Below, piece by piece: positions 51,801 to 64,000 of a stretch of DNA of 64,000 bases (within the stretch, counting starts at the first letter, position 1; the number at the start of each line of letters is the position of its first letter). The notes beneath the pieces are model-generated. The model was not told where the DNA came from and searched no databases. It worked only from the letters and a program-made list of their open reading frames with translations. This DNA is from Quercus robur (lineage: Eukaryota; Streptophyta; Magnoliopsida; Fagales; Fagaceae): positions 744,001 to 808,000 of the forward strand of contig NC_065537.1 of the NCBI RefSeq assembly GCF_932294415.1. Direction: 5' to 3'. Position numbers and translations under genes: made by a program.

Positions 51801-52122
51801 TTCCTGGAATTAATATAACTGAATTTTGAGTTATTTCCTTTCATACTGGGTTTAAAAAATTATTTCATTTCCTTACTTGGGTGCCAATGTTAGATTTTTT
51901 TTCTTTCATTGGTGTAACTTGGAATTTTGTGCTGTGTCACCCTCTCTAAATAAAATGTTTTGACCGTTAAGTAATCTATGTTCCTTTCCTTTTCTGCTAT
52001 AGGTGGAAAAGATAACCCGAGTTTTTCAGTTAATTGGAGGAGATCTATCTTATGTGGTTCAGATGGCTACAAATGCTACTAGTCTTCAACCACATCTCAA
52101 AGCCTCACTCAAGAAATTGTGA
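48888..52122 (+). CDS. nitrobindin-like heme-binding protein (THAP4-like/UPF0678), 3 exons
   Basis: Small beta-barrel protein that binds heme; relatives bind NO and isomerise peroxynitrite. Exons 48888-49223, 49516-49584 and 52003-52122 are all in phase 0 and total 525 bp, 174 residues, close to Arabidopsis nitrobindin. The N-terminal ~22 residues are a Thr-Pro/Ser-Ala tract produced by microsatellite DNA. The barrel begins PISYLLGTWRGQGEG (Gly35-Trp37), then SKPVIAYSQKTWKL and ESGYWRPRPDGTIEVVIAQS. The C terminus LQPHLKASLKKL keeps the His (about 166) that ligates heme iron in the family. No transit peptide is obvious, so cytosol is likely. Intron 2 is 2.4 kb without identifiable insertions. 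Confidence 0.9.
49585..52002 (+). other. intron 2 of the nitrobindin gene
   Basis: GT at 49585, AG at 52001-52002. AT-rich; ORFs inside have no coding features. No element borders found. Confidence 0.7.
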
Positions 52123-52641
52123 TGCAAACATGCTTTAGAAAAGTAAAGTGTATAAATGAGCATCAAAATAAACTCCTATATGAAACTGACGCTGATGGAA
52201 AGGTATAGTTTCCCGTTTGTTCAAAGGATAGTGATATCCAGCTTGGTTTGAATTTGGGGATGGACACTTAAAATTGAGTCTTTATTAGAATACAATTTAG
52301 TTCTTCACAAAGTATATTTACATCAATAAATTCTGATTTTTTGCTTATTTCCACTTTCTAGTCCAAGAGTTATGCCATATAACTATGAATATTGTTGTTC
52401 TCATCTCTCTCTCTCTCTCTCTAAAAGGTAATTATGTCACTTGTTGAAATTCAATGAAGAAGACAATCTCAATCTGTTGAATTTGCTGTCAACAGTTTTT
52501 AGCCAAATTGAGAGGGGAGGGGGTTGGGTTAAGGGACAACCTGTCATCTCTCTCTCTCTCTCTCTTCTTACAAGCCAATCCTTTGACCGAGCCACCAATT
52601 GTGCCTTTGTCTCACTAATTGCCATGAATTCGTCTTCAGCC

Positions 52642-52699
<58 letters not shown>

Positions 52700-53262
52700 G
52701 CGTGTGTAAATATTTCATGACCCATGCCACCGATATCAAACCTAAATGATCATGTAATTGAATTGATATTATGAAGTGCATCCAAATTTATAGACTTCTA
52801 ATAAGCTTCTTTTTTTTTATTTCTTTTTTTTTTTGGTGATAAATTTGATAGTTACAACAGAAATGAGAGATTTGAATTTTGGAAATTATTAGAAACATCA
52901 AGAGATGTCAGTTGAGCTATAAGACTCTCAATATAAGCCTATTATTGTTGTTGTGAGGATGAGACCTATGATGCACACAGTCGCTTAGGCATAAGAAACT
53001 GAACAATAACTTGCATGGTGTAACATAGAGAGGAAACCAATTAGGACTAATTAAAATTAACACTAAAATCAAAATTTTTTGAGCATTTATGCCGAGTTTG
53101 ACTTTTGTTAAGCTTCTTGTATGCGCATCACATACAAGATTTTGCTCGAGAGATCATCAGAGTCAATAAACAAGATATCGTGACCACCAGTACATGGTGA
53201 TGAAAAAGAAAAAGGAAAAACCCTCTATTGCAGAGGCACAATACTCTACAGACTCCGCCTAT
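52123..53262. other. convergent spacer with CT/TA microsatellites
   Basis: 3' UTRs of nitrobindin and helicase genes. Holds (CT)n at 52402-52424 and 52548-52565, and a compound (CT)n(TA)n at 52649-52699. ORFs on both strands there are repeat artefacts. Confidence 0.7.
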
Positions 53263-54785
53263 TTAATGCCTTGAAAATTGTCGTTTATCATCTCCACCTC
53301 CCTGTCTTCCATAAGGGTTGCTCTCACTAAAACCATGTTTAGCTCCTTCAACTTTTCGCATTTTCCTTCTGAACTTTGAAGCACCACTATCTATGTTCAG
53401 ATTCACTTTTGGTGGGTTTGAAAAGCAAAAAGAAGCTGCAACAGCCTGAACAAACAAAATACCCAGAACATGAGCATTGTATTATATGTTGTATATTACG
53501 GCACAACAAACAGAAATCAATCAATTTTTCTTTAAAAAAAGTCAGAATCATTTGAACTCAGGTCACCAAGCATGTCAAATTGGTTACACAAGCTACACCT
53601 CTAGCCTAAACAAATCAAGTTGCTGCCTAATGATATCACCGTAAGTATTCAGCACAGTTGTCTTGACATTTTTGAACCAAAAACAAGCTGATCACAAGCT
53701 AAGGCATAGTTGGTCGTACCAAAAGAAATCAGTTTTCTTCTTCCAAAAAATGCTAAATGTCCTAAGCTCTAGCCTAATGAGAAGCAAAAGCCTCTCCAAA
53801 AATAGAAACCAGTCTGGCTGGTTTCTTTATTTGTCATTCCCTAGTGGAACATACCACAAACACCTAGAGCTGGCTTCTTTATTTGTCATTCCCTAGCGGA
53901 ACAAACCACAAACACCTAGAGCTTACACCCTAACAGACATCCAAGGTTCATAGTTGATGAGATGTTATTGTAACCCTTAGCATTCAAGCACTATGTTGAT
54001 ATAGGGACTTCATTTTTCTTTTAACTAGCTAAGTGCAACTTATTATTAATTTTCTTCAATATTTCAATAAGTTTGCCAAGAATATGGTAGGTTAATTGGT
54101 TGACACTTCAATTTCCAATAGAGATATTCATGATTCATATCCCCAAACTATCGATGTATAAAAAAAATTTTAAATAAATTTCCTTGTAAAAAATTGTAAC
54201 CTTAATTATTTTATAAACAAAATAGAAATCATACTATGTGTGTGTGTTCACAAATTGAAAATTACATGATATAGAAGTTAATAAAGATAAACTTATTTCA
54301 TACCTACTAAAAAAATGCATATATCCTTCAATTATTGTTTCTCATATAAATGTAGAAAAATTATATTAAAGAAAACACACACACACATATATTACATGTG
54401 ACTGAAAGGAGTTAGGAAATTTAAAGGACTAAGATTTATTTTAGTGAATTCACAAATATTTAATTCTTTCATGGCTCTTGTGTCAATTGTTGTCAAAGCA
54501 ACTAAACATGAGAAAGAATGTCATATTCTAAATTTATTATTATTATTCCAACTAAAAATTATCTCTTAGATCGAATTTATAAATATAATCATATAAATTC
54601 ATTTGATATAAATAATTAATGTACAACTATATATAATTAATATAAGCATTTACTCTATTAGCTAATTTAATGAACTAATACTTTAATATAAATGCAAACT
54701 TTGTTGATTTAGAACCCTAAATAAAGAGAACTTCAAGAAATGCTCCACATGGCACAACCTCATACTCTTTAGCATGAGGTCTCTG

Positions 54786-54846
<61 letters not shown>

Positions 54847-57800
54847 TTTGATATGATTAGATATTTTCCCATGCATATGTTTGGTTGGATTTTCTCTTTA
54901 CCCAAAATTTTAGGTTCACAAATATGGAGAGAAACTCCCATAATTGGGGGATTAAAATCCCCCCGTTTGGATTAAAATGGAGATTCCATCAAGAAATCCA
55001 TTGTTGTTCTATACAAACATGCTATAAAAACGTCTTAAAAATTTTAATAAAAAATGACACATCTTTTCACAATGTGCTTAGGGCTGTCCCCCTAGGGTCA
55101 AAGCAATACAGATTTCCAAATGGACACTCTCCATTTGAACCTAAATTGAGAGGATCCTTTCCCAGAATTAGTGGATATAAAGCTCTCCCAAAACACCAAT
55201 TTAGCCAGCTAGGTGATACTTATTTGGAACCAAATTGCTCGAGATACCTAAATTCAAGAAAAGGCCCTTAAATTTTTTATTTCTAGAACTTTGTTGTCAC
55301 CCCTAAAATTGTTGTCAACAGTATATATTTAAAATGATAGAAGTTCCCATTTACCAAGCTGAAAGGCTTTTACCAGCAGATCACTTATAAACATAAAAGG
55401 CTTTTACCTGCAGATCAAGGCGGTGAACATCAAAGATGTCTTTCATAGAGTGAGAGTTATATGCTAATAAGTAGGATCTGTATGCATCTTTAGCTGACTT
55501 ATTCAAGTAATAGTTACTGCCCACCAACTTCTCCTGCAATAATCCAAATACTCCAAACTAAATCCAGCAGTTTAAAATAGAAGAGCTATTGACCATAAAA
55601 TGTGGAAGCAGTAAAGTACCAGGTGAGACTGCACATTAGCCAACTTCTTTTGATCAAATTCATACTCTTTAACGTGGACTTTTTCTGCCTGAAAGTAGAC
55701 ATCATCTTAGGATGCAAAACAAGCAACTATACAGCAACAATTTATTGTGGAAAATAAAGGAAAAACCTATTGGCCACTAATTTGATTCCTACTCATTTTT
55801 CTTCACAGGATCCTCCACAAAGCAATAGTCTTTTTCTTATTTTTCATTTTTTTTTATAAGCTCTTTTAATGTATTTATTTTTTAAAAAATAGGTAAGTTA
55901 CACATGCACTTAATGGGCCTTGAACCCAACTCCGCATTCCCATTCTTCATTTTAATCTAAACTTTAAGTTATACAATAACAACACCACCCCCCCCCCCCC
56001 CCCAAAAAAAAAAAAAAAAAAACTAGCCTCTTCACATCATACTAAATATGGACGTGTCGACTTTAACATAAGGATTGTCTAAATCAGTGGCCTCTAGTTT
56101 GTTTTGTTGGATTGCTTTTCCTTTTTCTTATTCAGTGAATAAACTATACCTTTAGAAGGCGAAGAAGTTGCAACTCTTCAGGTATCAGAAAAATCAGAGC
56201 ATTTCCTATTGCACCTTCCCCACGAGCTGTTCGACCAACCCTATGAACGTAATCCTGAAAGGAGTAACCCCAAGCTAAATTTCAACATTATACTAAACAT
56301 AGAAGAATAGAATAGAAAACAGAGATTATATTAAATTTGTTATAGGAGGGCAGGATGGGGAAGTAATCACCTTGGGCTCATCTGGAGGATCATACTGCAC
56401 AATCCAGTCCTACAAACGAAGACAAGGGGAAAATAACAGAATTTAAAACCATATCAGGAATAACAATAATAGAAATTAATAATTATGTCACATAGTAAAC
56501 AAAAGAAACATACCACATCAGGAAAATCAAGCCCACGAGCAGCAACATCAGTACATAATAAGATCCCCTTCTCTGCTTTGCAGAAGTCAAAAAAGGTTGA
56601 TGTCCTTTTCTGCTGCTTTTGCTTTCCATGGATATCAAGGCAGTCCACCTGAATGTATCTCAGTAGTTCAGAATGAAATTTGACCGAATTGCATGAAGAG
56701 AAGAAGACCATCACTTTCTTTGACAGATTCCTTTTCAAGAAGGAATACAAAAGAATAAATCTCTTGGCGCTGGGCACAACACAATAGCCTTGCTGCAGCC
56801 CTTCATTGGTGACCTATAAAATCCAGGATCTTGTCAGATTTCAAAGGCAAGGGGCTGAAGAAGAAGCAACATGATATAAATTCAGGACATCAATACTAAG
56901 TGGTTAAATGAACAAGGTCATTGACACAGGACATGGCAACATAGCAATTCCTGAAAAATTAGGACACCTCATGGTGGAGAGATGATAATTAATTAATTAA
57001 TCGTTTAATACATACTTTTAGGCAAAATTTATGGCTATTTTAAGTTTTCAAAATAAATAAAAACATATCTAAAATCAAAGGAATTTATTTAAATATCATT
57101 TTTTTCTCCCAACACACTGAGGACACGCATGTAGTCCCCAGCAAGTGTGTCTGTGCTCTCACTCTTTAAAAGACAATATTATCAGGCCATAAATTAAAGC
57201 CTACACAGTCTCATAATCTCATACTCAAAGACATCCAATAAATCAGTGTTAAAAGGTACAATAAAAATATCATGTTAATAGACGTGACATCAGTAAAGTT
57301 ATCAATAGCAATTATTTGATAGAAGATCACTCACTGTCACAATAAGCTATTTATGTGCACTGCATGTCAGGTAGTAGTATATTAAATTAAACTAATCTAC
57401 CTTTTTTCTCCCAGCATCCACATCAATATAGATAGGAGTTGTCTGAAATGATAAGCGTGCAAGGTCCTCAACCTACAAATTTACAGGAAAAACATTAGAA
57501 TCCAAATCAAAACCAAACTATTTGATATTTATATGACACACACAAGAAAAGTGAAAGTATGTTGATACCAAATTTTCTCCACAAAAGAAAGAAAAAGAAA
57601 TAAATAGCATAAAATATTTGTAAAGTGGAAAAGAGAAAAGATTAACTACCATGCGGCTTCAAAATGACTAACCTTTTTAGTCTGGGTAGCTGAAAATAAA
57701 GCTGTTTGCCTATTCTGCACATTGAGTAGCGACTCACAATCAGTTAAAGAACCTTGGATATTACCACAAATGATATAGCATATGATTTCAATTACTAACT

Positions 57801-59601
57801 GATAAGTAAATGGAACTGAGAATATTTACATTTTTAATCATTACATTGCTAAACAAAGTTGAATCTTTTCAGAAAAATAAATTGCATGCTAGATGTAGAA
57901 ATTGACTAATAAATAACATCTGTCCTTAGCAGCAATGTCCTAGCATCAGACCCACAATCCTAATTTCAAGTGGTGGAATATTGGAATCTATGAATTAGCT
58001 GACATGAATCACTTTGTTTGTTTTGTTGTAAAAGGTCTTCACATGTAATATGTTTTTATAGCAAAACATTTTCAAGTGTTTGGTGTGACATAAAATTTTC
58101 AATTGAAAAAAACACGACAGTGCCTCCTAGCCACCAGATACCATGACCGATGGCTAGACAACCAGATGGAGAGGGGACAGCCACTGTGTTTTTGTAAAAT
58201 GTTTTACCATGTTTTTTGTTGGTTAAACGTCTTACAGATTTTTACAAAGAGTTTTATGGTCAATGGAAAACATTATTAGGTTTGACCAAATTTTACCATG
58301 AAACAAACACGGTAAAATGCTGAAATTACAGCAAAACAAAGGGTAGTGCATGCGTGTGTGAAAATTTTATTGAAAATAGATAACACCACTGAGTACACAA
58401 ACTGTGTGCTCAGATAATAAAATCAAGACAAATTACAGCAGTCAAGAAACTCTTTAACAGATTGGAACACTGGTGGAAGCATCCCATGGATGCAACTACA
58501 ATAATTGAAACCAATAGTTGAGACAATTCTTTCAATTAGTACATCCATTCCAAGGAAGCAAAGTGAATGCAACTACAAGTAAGGCATTTTATCAACTTGA
58601 TTTGTCAGTAAAGTTAACATTGCATTAAAAATGCATGTCTGCTCAGCCAAGTAATATAACTGATGTAGAACAGTGTAAGAAAATAAAGATAAAAGAGGAA
58701 CAACAGGATAAACATGACAAACCCTAGGCTCCACCACCTAGAATCTAGCTGAAAACCTTAGGCATCACCACCTAAGGGTGTTTGGCATCACTACCAAACA
58801 AAAGAGGAGCACATTCTAAACTCATAAAATTGTTATTCCAAATCACACTGCCTTTCACAATTACAAGAGCAATAGTTTAATAGGGTTCAGTGATTACACC
58901 AATATGGAAAATACCTAATTAAATTCCATAAAAACCTTAACATTAAAAACCAAATTCTAAATTCAAATTCAAAAAAAAAATTAATTTCAAATTCAAAAAT
59001 GAAATTTTAAATGATTTTGGTGTTCCTTGCATCAATAACCTTCTTCAGAACAGATATATGTTCAACTTTACTTTCCCTCCATTGGGATCTTGGGTAGTAC
59101 CAAATGGAGAAAAACAACCTAGATTAGTTTGGAAAATGCTAAGGAAACAAAGTCAGTTTCTCACCATTACCCCTTCCTTTTTCTTTTTCCCTTGTCTTTC
59201 TTCCTAATAACTAAACATGACCTGGCTCTATTGTTAGATTTGGTGAAATCTTGACACAGCATTAAACCTTTTTTTTATAGATGATACAGCATTAAACTTG
59301 CACATGGTGTTTACTTCCATATGATAACTGCCTTAATTCACTCAATGATAAATAAATAAATATATATATATATATATATCATATTTTAAAAAAAACATAG
59401 ATTACAACATATTTTTACCTTTGGTAGGAGCTTAATAATCTGCCTCATTTCGTCCTCAAAGTTTGATTCTAGTATCCTGTCAGCTTCATCAATTATTAGG
59501 CACTGCCAGTTCAAGTTTATAAGAAAAAAAAAAATAAGAAGAGTAATTAGAACATATACAGATAAATTGCATGGAATAACTAGCTTTAACTAGAGGGGGG
59601 G

Positions 59602-59648
<47 letters not shown>

Positions 59649-62600
59649 AGATATCTTCATAGAACAGCCTAAAACTGCGGCCCCTTGCAAATTTTTTACT
59701 TTTTATTTTTGGGTTTGAGACGACTTTTTTTTAGTGTTTACTAGAATCAACATGGCACAAATGATGTGAATGCTTAAAAAAAAATAAAAATTAAAAAAAA
59801 AAAAACCAACAACAGCGGCAGCAGCAGCAGCAACAAAAACAACAACAACGAGCTGGGAGAAAGATCAAATGCTCGACAACCAACAATATACAACATAACA
59901 AGTTTTACCCGTACAAGTGATGCATGTTAAGCCTCGTTTCTAGGTAAGTAACAAAAACACACGATTATAGCACAACAGGCCAATCACTGCCAGCTGCTTG
60001 ATGCTTGTAGTTAAAGTATGATTGCCCAAGACAATATGGCATGACTTGTGGTCACGCTGTTTATGGGAGAGGCAATCACATTCAAAGTCAAGCTTTTTTT
60101 TTTTTTTTGATAAGTAATAAACTTCATTGAAAATTGATATAAGGAAAAATAAAAATAAAGCAAGGCACACAGGCAGTGTGCTAAAAGGCAACAAAGAAGA
60201 GAAACTAATTAGGAATGAAGGTACAAAAGTCAAGCATATTAGGAAGAGAAATGAAAGTAACAACACCCAAAGCATTTGCCCATTCAACAAAGTCTGAAAG
60301 AAGAAGTGCTTCAACTCATGAATCGACCTTTCATCCCCTTCAAAAGTAGGTGCATTCCTTTCCCTCCATATGGCCCACATAAGAAAATGAGGGATCATAC
60401 TCCAAAGCACCTTAGTTTTGAGTCTGTTAAACTTATGAGGCCAACTTGCCATAAGTTTCACAACACTACACAGCATGACCCAATGAGCCCCAAAAAGGGA
60501 ACACACCATATTCCATAACTCTTGAGCTACTAGGCAATGTAGAAGTAAGTGATCAATAGTCTCCCCGTTCCTCTTACACATGCAACACCAATCCACCACC
60601 ACCAGTTTTCACCTCCTTAAATTATCAATGGTGAAAATCTTCCTTAACGCTGCTGTTCAAATAAAAAAACTAAACTTTGTAGGCACCTTAAGATAGGGAT
60701 CATGCATTGGACTATCCATATAATTCTAGAGACTAAGGATGAACAAACCAGTGTTTTTTTTTTACTTTGATAAAGACGAGCAAACAAGCAATATACTGTC
60801 TATAATTAATGTCAACTTTGTGGAACTTACAATCAAGTCAGTACATTTTAGGGACTTAAACAGTATGATGACTCAATGAAGGACGAGAGAACACAGCATA
60901 TATATATATATATATATATATTCCAGGGTAAGAATGCAATATTATTGATAAGAATAAAATATTGTTTCTTTCATAAATAAGTTTTGGCCCTGTGGAGGAA
61001 AAGAATACGTGTGACCGACCTAACTAATCAGTTGAGGATCCATAGCCCATGAAGGTGAAAAGGGTGGGGGGGGAGGAGGAGAGGTTCAAACTAGTGATAT
61101 CTGCTTCATGGGGCATGGTCCCTAGTAGATTGTGCTACCTTGGGGTTAAAAACGATATTATATTTTTTTGTGAACTGAAATTCTCCCTGATTCCCATCCC
61201 CAGACCCAAGGAAAACTTAGCCAAAGGAAACAACACGGACATCAACTACATTGATGCTCATAATTGATAAAATAATAAATGTACCTCATTACAAATAAAT
61301 GAATTAAAATTATATTACAAGGTAAAGAAGTAATGGAGAGTATACTGCAGATAGAATAGAATGGAGGAAAATAATACGTGTGGCTAACCCTAGCTAATTT
61401 GTTGAGGATCCATAACCGACCCTAACATTTTGGGACTAAGGCTTTGTTGTTATTATTATTATTATTTTTTGATAGGTAAAAACAATATTATTGAAAAGAG
61501 ACTACGTCATGAAAATAAACAAGAGGTAGCCTATAGAACTACAATGGGATAATATCTACATAAGAGTTGACTCTATGAAGGAGTGAATGGAAGAATTACT
61601 ATTAGTAAGACCCAAACAAAATACCCCTCATAAAGAGAACTAAGAAGACATGCACTCCACATCTTCAAAAATATGCTGATTTCATTTCCTCCATATAGGT
61701 CCACATCAAACATAAAGTAATTACTCTAATAAATACACTATAACCTAGATTTTCTGAGGCAAATGTAATCAAACACAAGATTGAACTCAAACGTAAGCAA
61801 GAAACTAGTCAAAATTCAACTCGAAATCCAATCGAAAATGGCCCATTGCCATCACTCTTTTTTTTGATAGGTGGCCCATTGCCATCACTCATTCACAATA
61901 CTGAGACATGAGAACTAGCATATAGTATGCATTTAATTAGAAATTATCAAATTCATAAACAGTATCTATATATATCATCTCTTCTTTGTTGGTAGGTTGT
62001 AGCCACATTATGCAATCCAATAAGGACAAGTTTCATAACGTTGTAGATTTGTGAAAGCTGCCTGAAAGAAATTCTGTATAAAGCAGCTGTGAGATTTTTG
62101 CTATAATATTTTTTGATAGATGATTTGCATAAGCATCTGTATATATTCAAATTGCTTTGATGAATTTTGGTAAATATTCTTATAGAAGTGCAGTAAAAAT
62201 TTGAAGTTAGTCAGTTACCAAGGAGGATATCATGGTATGATTTGAGAAAAATATAAGAATTTGATGGGATAGATTTTACAACAGCAATACTGTTAACAGT
62301 TTGAAGTTACAAATGAGTTTCGATGAGAAAGTCACATATAGCAACATTCGCCTAAACAGCTAAAAAAGTATAATTTGTAGAAAAAATATTAATAATAACA
62401 ACAAAAATAATGTTAAGAAATTGTGTGTGCATTACCTTCAAGGTTTTAAACATGAATCCCTTGGTATTTTGAAGATGATCAAGCAGTCGACCAGGGGTTG
62501 CAACTAATAAATTCACTCCTTTGACAATACGCTCTGCTTCCGATCTTCTAGCTGAACCACCAATAACCAAACCAAGAGTCTGGGAATGGTACTTGAGAAG

Positions 62601-63866
62601 GTCTTTCGCGACAGCATGAGTCTGTATTGCTAGCTCCCTTGTTGGGCAAATAACGATGACTCCGGTTCCATTACGTGAAGAAAAATGGCTGTGATGTAAC
62701 AACTCGACAGCTGGTATTAGAAAAGCAAGAGTTTTCCCAGAACCTGTCCTTGCAGCTCCAAGAATGTCTTTGCCAAGCAATAGTGGTGGAATTGCTCTGG
62801 CTTGAATCTGCATTGCATTTTTTAAAAAAGCGAGGTAAAAAAAATTGACTAAGCATAATAATTAACAAGTCTTCTTCTACAAACTTATCTTAAGCCTACA
62901 ACATAACATGGAATAGAATAAAAATACTATCTTTGATCAAATACATGATCCCATAAAATACAAAGTGAGAGAATTTCCCTTGCTAAAGAGTATTTACATA
63001 ATGACCCAAAAATTTTCACAAGATAAATGACAGCTGCCAAGGTGTCAAGTTATTAATAGTAGATGAAAATCAATAAAAATTTGCTAAATTAATTGTCGTA
63101 GTAGCATTAGGGTCCATTTGGTTAGGCATTTTGGGAGCCTAAAAGTGCGTTTGTTTTGCAATAGCAACTCCTCGTAGCTTTCTTACAAACGTTCATTTTA
63201 AACCCAAAACACGGTTTTGCAACAGCTTATACAAATGCACCCTTACTCATGTATCAAAGAACAGCAGTAGTCATATATTCCAAAGTAAACTCATATTTAA
63301 GGAAATGAAGTTTCTTTGCTCATGAAATCAGACTAACCCAATAATAATAATAATAACAATTAAGGTTGAATTGAAATGAAACAAGCAAAGGCAAGGCAAG
63401 GCTTTTGAAATTGAATTATAAATTTAGTGAGAGAGAGAACTTGGGGAAAGCTAACCTGAGTCATATATTGAAATCCAATATCTTTAATAGCATTGGAAGT
63501 GGGTTCAGAGAGACCCAAAGATTCAAAGGACTCACTGCTCATAATCCCACCACCACTCTTCTTCACCTTCTTCTTCTTCTCTTCCGTCGATTCCTCACCA
63601 TTCTCTCTCTCTTCCTCTTCCTCTTTCTTCTCCTCTTCAATCTTCATCTTCTTCTCTTTCTTATTCTTCTTCTTCTTCTTCTTATTCATCTTATTCTCCT
63701 CCTCCTCAACCTTTTCAACTTGTTCTTCTTCATTTTGAGGGTTTTGAGGCTCCTCCTCCTCCGCTGAATTCTTGTTGGGTCTATTTCTCTTGCGCTTCTT
63801 CTTCTTCTTGTTGGTCTCGTCGGCGACCATTGTTGTGCGCTTTAGCTCTGAATCTTCTTCGGCCAT
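53263..63866 (-). CDS. RH27/RH51: DEAD-box RNA helicase, Has1/DDX18 (RH27/RH51) type, 11 exons
   Basis: ATP-dependent RNA helicase expected in the nucleolus for 60S and 40S ribosome assembly. Exons on the minus strand: 63866-63456, 62807-62436, 59502-59419, 57714-57673, 57472-57401, 56813-56514, 56409-56371, 56254-56150, 55688-55620, 55533-55408, 53445-53263. All are phase 0, total 1803 bp, 600 residues. The N terminus is Lys/Glu-rich (nuclear-type) to about residue 110. Then Q motif ([19 protein letters not shown]), motif [10 protein letters not shown] (155-163), PTRELA (192-197), TPGR (241-244), DEAD (266-269), SAT (297-299), ARGLDFPDV (about 419-427) and HRVGRTARG (444-452). The tail [14 protein letters not shown] and FGFSNPP-like FCFSNPPKV are Has1-clade features. 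Start taken at the ATG at 63866; a longer frame upstream begins only at TTG. Several introns carry inserted repeats, but no exon is damaged. Confidence 0.95.
53817..53920. repeat. 52-bp tandem duplication in helicase intron 10
   Basis: CTGG(T/C)TTCTTTATTTGTCATT .. ACAAACACCTAGAG occurs at 53817 and again at 53869 with three changes. Confidence 0.9.
54790..54838. repeat. (TA)n microsatellite
   Basis: About 48 bp of alternating TA in helicase intron 10, followed by a T run. Confidence 0.95.
54870..55290. other. unassigned GC-richer block in helicase intron 10
   Basis: A 128-codon ORF (54885-55271, plus) lies in a block less AT-rich than the rest of the intron. It has a G5/C6 hairpin at 54947-54966 and repeated 'CCGTTTGGATT', 'TCCATTTGAACC' words. 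The protein is not recognisable and runs antisense to the helicase. It is more likely a decayed DNA transposon than a gene. Confidence 0.35.
55986..56022. repeat. poly-C followed by poly-A tract
   Basis: About 17 C followed by about 20 A in helicase intron 8. Confidence 0.9.
59592..59646. repeat. A-run plus (TA)n microsatellite
   Basis: Next to helicase exon 3, in intron 2. Confidence 0.9.
60096..60725 (-). mobile_element. 5'-truncated L1-type LINE in helicase intron 2
   Basis: On the minus strand it encodes the zinc-binding end of a plant LINE reverse transcriptase: [36 protein letters not shown], then [16 protein letters not shown], ending in a 3' UTR and TTACTTATCAAAAAAAA (poly(A) at 60096-60110). 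The N-terminal RT and endonuclease are missing, as usual for LINE copies. A stop and frame shift lie before about 60602. It lies in the same direction as the helicase transcript. No target duplication found with confidence. Confidence 0.85.
61440..61790 (-). mobile_element. older LINE tail in helicase intron 2
   Basis: Minus strand reads [13 protein letters not shown]-like remnants of the same MW..WRERN segment, and ends ACCTATCAAAAAATAATAAT at 61445-61475. No intact ORF. A third short tail, CACCTATCAAAAAAA, is at 61859-61874. Confidence 0.5.
63110..63242. mobile_element. Tourist-like MITE, 133 bp, in helicase intron 1
   Basis: TTA at 63107-63109 and 63243-63245. Left end GGGTCCATTTGGTTAGGC is an inverted match to the right end TTATACAAATGCACCC. 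Confidence 0.75.
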
Positions 63867-64000
63867 GTTGTTGTTGTTGTTCAGCTGATTCGATTCCAAT
63901 TTCCAAAGAAAGAAGAAGAAGATTCGAAGTATGAAGTATGAAGGGTTTTTGGGTCAGTCAGTCACTGTTACTAAACCCTAGCCACCATTTCTTTTTGATT
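63867..64000 (-). promoter_or_regulatory. helicase 5' leader
   Basis: Sequence upstream of the ATG. On the minus strand it contains AAACCCTAG at about 63973-63981, the telo-box (AAACCCTA) that is common in promoters of plant ribosome-biogenesis genes. This fits the helicase role. Confidence 0.5.

Noticed and set aside
63867-63899. Helicase start 11 codons further upstream (MESNQ..)
   Set aside because: That frame begins at TTG, not ATG. The first ATG is at 63866, giving MAEEDSEL.

Overview
The window is nuclear DNA from a flowering plant. It is AT-rich, the genes have many introns with GT..AG borders, and it is full of LTR retrotransposons, MITEs, Helitron-like ends and TA/CT microsatellites. 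The protein set is dicot-like. The retroelement types resemble those common in woody eudicots such as oak or chestnut; that placement is inference and no search was possible.

Layout. 1-144 is the 3' end of a plus-strand gene, probably a PPR protein. 1889-5449 (minus) is a complete 15-exon NADP-dependent isocitrate dehydrogenase of 416 residues. 5.8-17.0 kb is gene-poor: Tourist-like MITEs, microsatellites, one copy of a 2.4-kb repeat split by a 1.86-kb solo LTR, and a second small solo LTR. 17571-19108 (plus) is a two-exon UGT85-type glycosyltransferase of 482 residues, behind an unusually folded and duplicated upstream region. 19787-37629 is one Copia-like LTR element (5-bp target duplication ATACG) with a broken gag and a second broken 'plant transposon protein' ORF but no visible pol. 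It is interrupted by a younger minus-strand Gypsy/TAT-like element at 26047-36606 (target duplication CCACT), which also lacks pol. 37705-40380 is the second copy of the 2.4-kb repeat, carrying a Stowaway MITE. 41025-43468 has the termini of a non-autonomous Helitron.

The right end is genic. 44274-46841 (minus) is an AGC-VIII protein kinase of 604 residues. 48888-52122 (plus) is a nitrobindin-like heme-binding beta-barrel protein of 174 residues. 53263-63866 (minus) is an 11-exon DEAD-box RNA helicase of the Has1/DDX18 (plant RH27/RH51) type, 600 residues, with LINE and MITE debris in its introns.

The genes are independent housekeeping or signalling genes, not a cluster: NADPH supply (ICDH), small-molecule glucosylation (UGT), auxin/polarity-type signalling (kinase), heme/nitrogen-oxide chemistry (nitrobindin) and ribosome biogenesis (helicase). 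Kinase and nitrobindin are divergent and share about 2 kb of upstream DNA; nitrobindin and helicase converge.

The most interesting structures are the nest of two pol-less elements, the two 2.4-kb repeat copies whose empty sites prove two separate insertions, the palindromic UGT upstream region, and a partial exon duplication inside a kinase intron. Exon borders were set by eye from reading frame, GT/AG and family similarity. All eukaryotic promoter calls are weak.
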